A stretch of DNA of 5,877 nt. Origin: Actinomycetes bacterium. Lineage in GTDB: Bacteria > Actinomycetota > Actinomycetes > Actinomycetales > Microbacteriaceae. The stretch covers positions 1 through 5,877 of the forward strand of contig JAEZSU010000313.1 of assembly GCA_023421635.1 (NCBI GenBank). Reading direction: 5' to 3'. A model generated the notes under the pieces. It had not been told where the DNA came from. It did no database searches and saw nothing but the letters and a program-made list of their open reading frames with translations. Shown piece after piece: positions 1 through 4,950 of this stretch. Each line of letters starts with the position of its first letter. The first letter of the stretch is position 1. A program made the position numbers and the translations under genes.

Positions 1-9
1 CCCCTGCCC

Positions 10-79
10 CGTTTCGACTCGTCGCTCCACTCCTCGCTCAACGACCGGAGGCAGCGCGCTCCTCGCTCAACGACCGGAG
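10..79. repeat. Intergenic repeat: one longer unit and a shorter second copy
   Basis: A 21-bp sequence at 30-50 recurs exactly at 59-79 (29-bp period); its core is CTCAACGACCGGAG. The first copy is preceded by GTTTCGACTCGTCGCTCC (11-28), which the second copy lacks, so the second looks like a partial duplication. From memory, intergenic elements running from GTTTCGACTCG to CGCTCAACGACCGG are common in Microbacteriaceae genomes; I cannot check that here. The element lies outside the operon, beyond its terminator, as expected for a dispersed intergenic repeat. There is no transposase or reading frame in it. Two units are too few and too close to be a CRISPR array. Confidence 0.7.
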
Positions 80-85
80 CACGGG

Positions 86-127
86 GAAGGCCCCGGGGCT
101 GCGGGGATCCGCGGCCTCGGGGCCTTC
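86..127 (-). terminator. GC-rich hairpin terminator after the importer operon
   Basis: A perfect 10-bp inverted repeat (GAAGGCCCCG at 86-95 against CGGGGCCTTC at 118-127) continues inward as further pairing (97-99 with 114-116, 101-104 with 109-112) around a 4-nt loop at 105-108. Read on the minus strand there are two mismatches in a roughly 19-position stem. It begins 15 nt after the stop codon of the binding-protein gene. There is no run of U after the stem, only the UUC at its foot, which is common for terminators of high-GC actinobacteria. Because the stem is nearly symmetric it could also stop transcription entering from the left. Confidence 0.78.
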
Positions 128-142
128 ACGTCACGGTCGGGG

Positions 143-1402
143 TCAGCCGAAGTCCTCCACCGTGGCGTAGCCCTTGCCGTTGTACTTCTGCACCACGACG
201 GTGGACACGGCCGGCATGCCGTCCTCGGTGGTGTTCACGGCCGTGCCCTCGAGCATGAACGGCGCGACGTAGCCGTCGATCCCGCGCAGCTGCTCCATGA
301 AGTTCTCACGGGTGGGCTCGGTCATCGCCTCGAAGGCCTGCTGCAGGGTCGCGCCGACCTGGTAGCTCCACACGCAGTGCGGGAACGCCGGGGTCTCGGG
401 GTAGTCCGCGTACTCCTTCAGCTCGTCGAGGAACTGCTGCCCCTCGGCGGCCTCGGCGAACGTCGGGCTGGACGCGGACTGCGCGAACGCGACCGTGTAG
501 ACGCCGGGGAAGGCCGCCCCGCCGCCCGGCTCGAGGATCGCGCCCGGGCTCGAGGTGTTCGAGGGCAGGAACCAGTTGGGCAGCCAGTTCAGCTGCTGCG
601 CCTTCTGCAGCGCCGAGATCACGAGCGGGGTGATCGACATCGCGTTGAAGAAGACGTCGGCGCCGGTCGAGGCGAGCTCGGTCAGCTGCGCGTCCACCGA
701 GGTGTCGGTGGCCTCGTAGGTGAGCTCCTTGACGACCTCGATGTTGTCGGCGCCTTCGATGCCGGCCATGAAGCCCTCGACGTAGCCCTCGCCGTAGTCG
801 TCGTTCTGCGCGAGGATCGCGACCTTGTGGTCTTCACCGGATGCGGCCAGCAGCTCGCCGAAGGCCTCGCCCTCGTTCTGGTAGATCGGCACGAAGCCGA
901 GCTGCCACGGGCTCTCCTGCTCGTCGCTGAAGATCGGGTCGCCGGTCATGACGAGCACCTGCGGCACCTCGTCGGCGATGGCGGCCTCGCGGTACGCGCG
1001 GTTCGTGGGCGTGCCGAGACCCGCCGTCATCGCGAAGACGCTGTCCTTGAGCTGGTCGTAGTTCGACTTCGCCTTCTGCGGGTCGTACTGGTCGTCGAGG
1101 GCGGTGATCTCGACGGTGCGGGTCTTGCCGTCGCCGAACTCCACGCCGCCGGCGGCGTTCACCGCGCCGAAGTACGCCGTGATGCCGGCGACGGTGCAGG
1201 TGCCGGGGCCGGCGGTGCCGCCGCTGAGGGGCGTCGTGATGCCGAGGGTGATGGTCTCGTCGGTGATGCCGGGGCTCGCTGCGGCCCCATCGTCCCCGCC
1301 ACCGCTGTCTCCCCCGCGCGCACAACCGGCGAGCGTGAGTGCGACGGCGGAGGTGAGGGCGACGATGCCCACGACGCTCCGCGTGCTCTTTCGCATGTTC
1401 AT
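143..1402 (-). CDS. Liv-type ABC importer substrate-binding lipoprotein
   Basis: This 419-residue protein is a type 1 periplasmic-binding-fold receptor (Peripla_BP_6 / LivK-like) that would capture the substrate outside the cell and hand it to the LivH/LivM-like channel. Residues 1-27 form a lipoprotein signal: MRK charged start, hydrophobic stretch 10-24, and lipobox LAGC with Cys27 as the lipidation site, followed by a flexible Gly/Asp/Ala linker (29-45). The mature fold begins at about residue 50 (ITLGITTPLSGG), with the family's NAAGG (82-86) and the DDQYDPQKA stretch (103-111). Two cysteines remain in the mature protein, Cys69 and Cys343. I chose ATG 1402 over the in-frame ATG at 1396 because GAGAGG (1414-1419) lies 11 nt upstream of it, and because this ATG overlaps the upstream stop as ATGA. 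The open frame runs on upstream to 2233, but that is only the antisense-rich GC frame. The ligand cannot be read from sequence; the P450 next door suggests an aromatic acid, and a branched-chain amino acid remains possible. Confidence 0.93.
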   Translation of the reverse strand: MNMRKSTRSVVGIVALTSAVALTLAGCARGGDSGGGDDGAAASPGITDETITLGITTPLSGGTAGPGTCTVAGITAYFGAVNAAGGVEFGDGKTRTVEITALDDQYDPQKAKSNYDQLKDSVFAMTAGLGTPTNRAYREAAIADEVPQVLVMTGDPIFSDEQESPWQLGFVPIYQNEGEAFGELLAASGEDHKVAILAQNDDYGEGYVEGFMAGIEGADNIEVVKELTYEATDTSVDAQLTELASTGADVFFNAMSITPLVISALQKAQQLNWLPNWFLPSNTSSPGAILEPGGGAAFPGVYTVAFAQSASSPTFAEAAEGQQFLDELKEYADYPETPAFPHCVWSYQVGATLQQAFEAMTEPTRENFMEQLRGIDGYVAPFMLEGTAVNTTEDGMPAVSTVVVQKYNGKGYATVEDFG

Positions 1403-2469
1403 GCCTGATCTTGCCTCTCTGTGTGGGTGCCCTCCGCGCCTGCCCGCGATGTCGCGGGCGGGGTCGGAGAGGTCGGGGTCGCACCGGTGGCGGGACCGGT
1501 GCCGCGCCGGGTGCGTCGTGCCGCGCGCGCGATGACGCGCGGCAGCGAGACGAGCCCGCCGGGAAGGACGAACAGCACGAGCAGCAGCAGGGCGCCCTGC
1601 AGGAGTGCCGTCAGGTTCGGGTCGATGAGGTTCGTCAGCTGGGGCACGAGCACGTAGTAGGCGCCGCCGAGGAGCGAGCCGATGATGCTCGCAGCGCCGC
1701 CGATGACCATGGAGGCCAGCAGCGTGATCGAGTGGCCGAAGCTCATGGTCTCGGGCGACGTGTACTGCACGACCACCATGTAGAGGAAGCCGCTCACCCC
1801 GCCGATGACGGCGGCGACCGTGAACGCGAGCACCTTGTAGCGGTAGGGCGAGATGCCCATGGAGGAGGCGACCGCCTCGTTCGACTTGACGATCGCGAAC
1901 GCGCGCCCGTACTTGCCGTGGACGAGGTTGCGGGTGAGCAGGAACACGATGCCGCCGATGAGCAGCACGATCCACAGCTGCCACTGGTCGTTGTAGATGC
2001 CCTCGATCGGCGAGTCGGAGAACCGCGACGAGAGCCCCTGCGAGCCGCCGGTGATGTCCGAGAGTCGCTTGGCGAGCGGGACGCCGACGATGGGCAGCGC
2101 GATGGTGACCATGGCGATGGCGAGGCCGCCGAGGCGGGCCGCCGCCAGCGCGATGATGAGGCCGAGCACGCCGGGGACGAGGATGCTGAGCAGGAACACC
2201 AGCACGATGTTCCAGTCCTGGCCGACCGCCCACGCGGTGGCGTACGCCCCGACGCCGACGAAGAAGATCTGCCCGAGCGAGACCTGCCCGGTGTACCCCA
2301 TGACCACGTTCAGGCCGAGGACCGCGACCGCGAACACGCCGATGCGGGCGATGGTCTGGTTCGCGAACTCGGGCAGGGCGAGGGGGAGGAGAACGAGCGC
2401 CGCCACGACGACGGCGAAGAGCACCCAGCGCACCCAGGTGCGGGAGAAGAAGTCCGCTGCAGCCGACAT
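1399..2469 (-). CDS. livM: LivM-like ABC importer permease
   Basis: This 356-residue integral membrane protein belongs to the BPD_transp_2 (LivH/LivM) permease family and would form half of the transmembrane channel. Hydrophobic segments occur at about 15-32, 42-58, 88-110, 115-130, 165-179, 212-235, 247-275 and 287-305. The family signature GYTGQVSLGQ is at 58-67. The cytoplasmic coupling loop that meets the ATPases is at about 187-209 (GKYGRAFAIVKSNEAVASSMG), and GGAASIIGSLLGG is at 257-269. The last 43 or so residues (about 314-356) are a charged, Thr/Pro/Ala-rich tail of low complexity, longer than I expect for LivM, and it coincides with two DNA hairpins. The start ATG 2469 shares one base with the livH stop (TGATG) and has only a weak ribosome site, which points to coupled translation. 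A longer open frame upstream is a shadow of livH. The gene ends in an ATGA overlap with the binding-protein gene. The livM name gives family only, not substrate. Confidence 0.94.
   Translation of the reverse strand: MSAAADFFSRTWVRWVLFAVVVAALVLLPLALPEFANQTIARIGVFAVAVLGLNVVMGYTGQVSLGQIFFVGVGAYATAWAVGQDWNIVLVFLLSILVPGVLGLIIALAAARLGGLAIAMVTIALPIVGVPLAKRLSDITGGSQGLSSRFSDSPIEGIYNDQWQLWIVLLIGGIVFLLTRNLVHGKYGRAFAIVKSNEAVASSMGISPYRYKVLAFTVAAVIGGVSGFLYMVVVQYTSPETMSFGHSITLLASMVIGGAASIIGSLLGGAYYVLVPQLTNLIDPNLTALLQGALLLLVLFVLPGGLVSLPRVIARAARRTRRGTGPATGATPTSPTPPATSRAGAEGTHTERQDQA
1442..1502 (-). other. Two perfect hairpins in the 3' end of the livM-like gene
   Basis: Two perfect inverted repeats sit side by side. 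The first has GCCCGCGA (1442-1449) against TCGCGGGC (1452-1459), which as RNA is a 7-bp stem with a 4-nt loop. The second has GCACCGGT (1481-1488) against ACCGGTGC (1495-1502) with a 6-nt loop. Both lie in codons of the low-complexity LivM tail, and the nearer one ends 39 nt before the start codon of the binding-protein gene. Neither is followed by a U-run, so termination is unlikely. mRNA processing or stabilisation, allowing more binding protein than permease, is a possible role. GC-rich sequence makes chance hairpins commoner, so function is uncertain. Confidence 0.45.
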
Positions 2470-3350
2470 CAGACGCGCACCACCGCTTTCCGGCCGAACA
2501 GGCCCTGTGGCCGCACGAGCAGCACGATGAAGATGAGGACGAACGGCACGACCACCTTCAGGTCGTAGCCGATGAACGGGACGTAGACGGCGGCGAGGTT
2601 CTCGAGCACCCCGATGAGCCACGCGGCGACGACCACCCCGATGGGGCTGGAGAGCCCGCCGAGGATGACGGCGGCGAGCGCGTAGACGAGCGCGGTGTCC
2701 ATCATCCCGGGGGTGAGGGTGAGCTGCGGCGCGACCAGGGCCCCGGCGATGGCGCCGAGCCCCGCGGCCAGCCCCCAGCCGGCCATGAGCAGCCGGCCGA
2801 CGGGAAGCCCGGAGAAGGATGCCGACTGCGGGTTCACGGCGACCGCGCGAAGGGCCAGTCCGAACTTCGTGCCGATGAACAGGCCCTGCAGGAGCAGCAT
2901 GATCGCGACGATGACGAGGGTCGTCCCGATGGAGCGGACGCTGATCGAGGCGCCGAACACCGTCACGGTGTCCAGCGGGAACAGCGACGGCATCTGCTGG
3001 TTGTTGTAGGTCCAGAGCCACCCGCACACCCCGGTGATGAGGGTGAGGAGGCCGATCGTGACCACCACGGCGGTGTCGGGGTCGCCGCCCTCGAAGCGCC
3101 GCATCACGTAGCGCTCGATGAGCGCGCCGAGCACGAAGGAGAAGAGCACCGAGATGAGGATGGCGAGGATGAGCGGCACCCCGACGCCCACACACCACCA
3201 GGCGACGTAGGCGGCGAGCACCGCCATCCCGCCCTGGGCGAAGTTGATGAGGCCGGTCGCCTGGTTCACCAGCACGATGGCCAGGGCGAGGGCCGCGTAG
3301 ATCGATCCGGTCGAGAGCCCGTCGACGACGAGCTGGATGAAGGTCCCCAT
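2469..3350 (-). CDS. livH: LivH-like ABC importer permease
   Basis: This 293-residue membrane permease of the LivH type pairs with the LivM-like subunit to form the channel. It starts with the usual short amphipathic stretch (FIQLVVDGLSTGSIYAALAL, 4-23), followed by the family signature LINFAQGGM (34-42). Hydrophobic segments follow at about 43-78, 93-112, 138-160, 186-208, 218-250 and 262-279. The cytoplasmic coupling loop is at about 162-184 (FGLALRAVAVNP...), and the C-terminal RPQGLFG motif (280-286) is typical. The length is close to the roughly 290-310 residues normal for LivH. The start ATG 3350 is supported by an excellent ribosome site, GGGAGG at 3358-3363, 7 nt upstream and inside the end of the livF-like gene. 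Its stop overlaps the livM start as TGATG. Nothing is truncated. As with the other subunits, the substrate is not set by these motifs. Confidence 0.95.
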   Translation of the reverse strand: MGTFIQLVVDGLSTGSIYAALALAIVLVNQATGLINFAQGGMAVLAAYVAWWCVGVGVPLILAILISVLFSFVLGALIERYVMRRFEGGDPDTAVVVTIGLLTLITGVCGWLWTYNNQQMPSLFPLDTVTVFGASISVRSIGTTLVIVAIMLLLQGLFIGTKFGLALRAVAVNPQSASFSGLPVGRLLMAGWGLAAGLGAIAGALVAPQLTLTPGMMDTALVYALAAVILGGLSSPIGVVVAAWLIGVLENLAAVYVPFIGYDLKVVVPFVLIFIVLLVRPQGLFGRKAVVRV

Positions 3351-3353
3351 CGG

Positions 3354-4064
3354 TCAGCCTCCCAGGTATGCGCGTCGGATCTCGTCCATGCCACGGAGCT
3401 CGGCGGACGAGCCGGTGAGCACGCTCCGGCCGGTCTCGAGCACGGTGGCACTGTCGACGAGGGTGAAGGCGAGGTTGGCGTTCTGCTCGACGACGAGCAT
3501 CGCGATGCCGGACTCCTCGCGGAGCCGGCGGATGGCGTCGTAGACGGTGCGGGCGGTGCTCGGCGCAAGTCCCAGCGAGGCCTCGTCGAGCAGCAGCAGC
3601 CGGGGCCGGGCCATGAAGGCGCGGGCGACGGCGAGCATCTGCTGCTCGCCGCCCGAGAGCGCCGAGCCGTGCGAGCGGTAGCGCGCCTTCAGGTTCGGGA
3701 AGAGCTCGAGCAGGTACTCGATGTCGGCCTCGATGCCCTTCCGGTCGCGGCGGAGGTACGCGCCGACGCGCAGGTTCTCACGGACCGTCAGGTCGGTGAG
3801 CGTGCCGCGGCCCTCCGGCACGTGCGCGATGCCGATGCCCGCGACCTGCTCGGGGCGCTTGCCGCGGATGTCCTTCCCCTCGAAGAGGATGCGGCCGCCC
3901 GCCCTGACCACACCGGTGATGGCGCGGAGGGTCGTGGTCTTGCCGGCGCCGTTCGCGCCGAGGATGCCGACGGCACCGCCCTCGGGCACGCTGAGCGACA
4001 CCCCGTCGAGCACCTGCACCGGGCCGTACGACGCGGTGACGTTCTCCAGCTCAAGCAGCGTCAT
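3354..4064 (-). CDS. livF: LivF-like ABC importer ATPase
   Basis: This is one of the two nucleotide-binding subunits, on the cytoplasmic face, which together drive import by ATP hydrolysis. Numbering from ATG 4064 (236 residues), Walker A GANGAGKTT is at 36-44. The VPEGRG Q-loop region is at 82-87, with Glu84 where many ABC proteins have Gln. The signature LSGGEQQ is at 137-143, Walker B LLLLDE at 156-161, and the switch position is VVEQN with Gln194 rather than His. Glu and Gln at these two places are normal for LivF as I recall E. coli LivF. I prefer ATG 4064 to the upstream ATG 4073: GGGAAGG (4074-4080) lies 9 nt before 4064 but abuts 4073 with no spacing, and 236 residues matches the usual length of about 237. 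The start overlaps the livG-like stop by 14 nt. Its stop is 3 nt before livH. Confidence 0.95.
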   Translation of the reverse strand: MTLLELENVTASYGPVQVLDGVSLSVPEGGAVGILGANGAGKTTTLRAITGVVRAGGRILFEGKDIRGKRPEQVAGIGIAHVPEGRGTLTDLTVRENLRVGAYLRRDRKGIEADIEYLLELFPNLKARYRSHGSALSGGEQQMLAVARAFMARPRLLLLDEASLGLAPSTARTVYDAIRRLREESGIAMLVVEQNANLAFTLVDSATVLETGRSVLTGSSAELRGMDEIRRAYLGG

Positions 4065-4833
4065 CGGCCGCATCCTTCCCGATGTAGGCCTCGATGACCC
4101 GCGGGTCGGACTGCGCCTGCGCCGCGGTGCCCTCCATGAGCTTGGCGCCGTGGTCGAGCACCACGACGCGGTCGGTCAGTGCGGAGATGAGTCCCATGTT
4201 GTGCTCGACGACCACGACCGTGATGTCGTCCTCGTCCCGGATGCGGCGGACCGTGGCGATGAGCTGCTCCACCTCGCCGTGCGGCAGCCCTGCGGCCGGC
4301 TCGTCCAGGAGCAGCAGCGACGGCTTCGACAGCAGCGCCCGGCACAGCTCGACGCCCTTGTGCAGGCCATGGGAGAGTTCGTCGGCCCGGCGGCCCGCAG
4401 CCCAGCCGAGGCCGTGCCGTTCGAGCAGGCCCATCGCCTCCTCGCGGAGCTGCCGCTCGGTGCGGCCGGTGCGCGGGAGCCGGAGCGACCATTCGAGCGG
4501 GCCGCCCGGCAGGCGGGTGTGCGCGCCGAGCAGCACGTTCTCGAGCACGGTGGCGTGCAGTTGCAACGCCGGGTGCTGGAAGGTGCGCGCGAGGCCATGC
4601 GCGGCGAGCGAGGCCGGCGCCGAGCCCTCGACGGCGGTGCCGTCGATCATGATCGAGCCGGAGCTGGGCCGGTAGTGCCCGCTGATGCAGTTGAACAGCG
4701 AGGTCTTGCCTGCGCCGTTCGGGCCGACGAGGCCCAGGATGCTGCCGGGCTCGACGTCGAAGCCCACATCTTTGAGGACCGTGATGCCACCGAAGTGGAG
4801 GTTCACGTCCTTCAGCGTCAATCGCGCCGCCAT
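4051..4833 (-). CDS. livG: LivG-like ABC importer ATPase
   Basis: This 260-residue protein is the second ATPase subunit of the importer and the first gene of the operon. Walker A GPNGAGKTS is at 37-45, the Q-loop RTFQH at 83-87 (Gln86), Walker B LLLLDEPAAGL at 173-183 (Asp177, Glu178), and the switch histidine is His211 in VEHNM. The region of about 105-130 is the insertion typical of LivG, and the C terminus around 243-252 (PRVIEAYIG) is the usual LivG ending. The signature is unusual: LSHGLHKG at 153-160 in place of LSGGQ. LivG proteins are loose here (LAYGQQR in E. coli LivG, from memory), but here the Gln is lost too. The D-loop reads AGLPHGE, where AGLNP or AGLNH is common. The start ATG 4833 has GAAAGG at 4839-4844, 5 nt upstream. 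A candidate promoter lies 54-82 nt upstream. The last residues overlap the livF-like start. Confidence 0.95.
   Translation of the reverse strand: MAARLTLKDVNLHFGGITVLKDVGFDVEPGSILGLVGPNGAGKTSLFNCISGHYRPSSGSIMIDGTAVEGSAPASLAAHGLARTFQHPALQLHATVLENVLLGAHTRLPGGPLEWSLRLPRTGRTERQLREEAMGLLERHGLGWAAGRRADELSHGLHKGVELCRALLSKPSLLLLDEPAAGLPHGEVEQLIATVRRIRDEDDITVVVVEHNMGLISALTDRVVVLDHGAKLMEGTAAQAQSDPRVIEAYIGKDAADDAA
4074..4080 (-). promoter_or_regulatory. Ribosome binding site that decides the livF-like start
   Basis: GGGAAGG on the minus strand, inside the last codons of the livG-like gene. It is 9 nt before ATG 4064 and directly touches ATG 4073, so only the 4064 start has workable spacing. The longer annotation (adding Met-Arg-Pro) is therefore less likely. 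Confidence 0.7.
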
Positions 4834-4866
4834 AGCCGCCTTTCGGGTCGATGCGTCATTGCTCCG

Positions 4867-4881
4867 ACGGGTGGTGCCCGT
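4867..4881 (-). promoter_or_regulatory. Small inverted repeat at the expected transcription start
   Basis: ACGGG (4867-4871), a 5-nt spacer, then CCCGT (4877-4881). It lies 6 nt downstream of the -10 hexamer, so it covers the likely transcription start and first bases of the leader. It could be an operator for a repressor or just a weak leader hairpin. The arms are only 5 bp, so chance is a real alternative. Confidence 0.3.
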
Positions 4882-4886
4882 TTTGG

Positions 4887-4915
4887 ACGGTACGGAGTCG
4901 TCCGCAGATTGTCAA
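4887..4915 (-). promoter_or_regulatory. Candidate housekeeping promoter of the importer operon
   Basis: On the minus strand a perfect -35 TTGACA (4910-4915) is followed by a 17-bp spacer (4893-4909) and TACCGT (4887-4892), which fits the relaxed TAnnnT -10 of high-GC actinobacteria. Transcription would begin near 4879-4881, giving a leader of about 47 nt before ATG 4833. It sits in the 117-bp gap after the P450 stop, so the importer can be expressed apart from the P450. An imperfect palindrome, ATTGTCAACGAT (4908-4919 on the plus strand), overlaps the -35 and could be a repressor site. Confidence 0.6.
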
Positions 4916-4950
4916 CGATTTTGGTTCGAGGATTCGGACACGATATGGCA

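Noticed and set aside
30..79. CRISPR array from the two 21-bp repeats
   Set aside because: Only two copies with an 8-bp gap, no spacers of fixed usual length and no cas genes.
377..1408. Long plus-strand open frame of 343 codons opposite the binding-protein gene
   Set aside because: It is Arg/Glu/Val/Leu-rich with no recognisable domain and lies wholly opposite a clear lipoprotein gene. High GC leaves antisense frames open by chance.
143..2233. Reading the binding-protein frame from 2233 as one 696-residue fusion
   Set aside because: The extra N-terminal part is Arg/His-rich and opposed by the true livM frame, while the lipoprotein signal and ribosome site mark the start at 1402.
1411..2568. 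Long plus-strand open frame of 385 codons opposite livM
   Set aside because: Its product is a run of Asp, Glu, Arg and His without any fold signal, and it is the complement of a well-supported permease gene.
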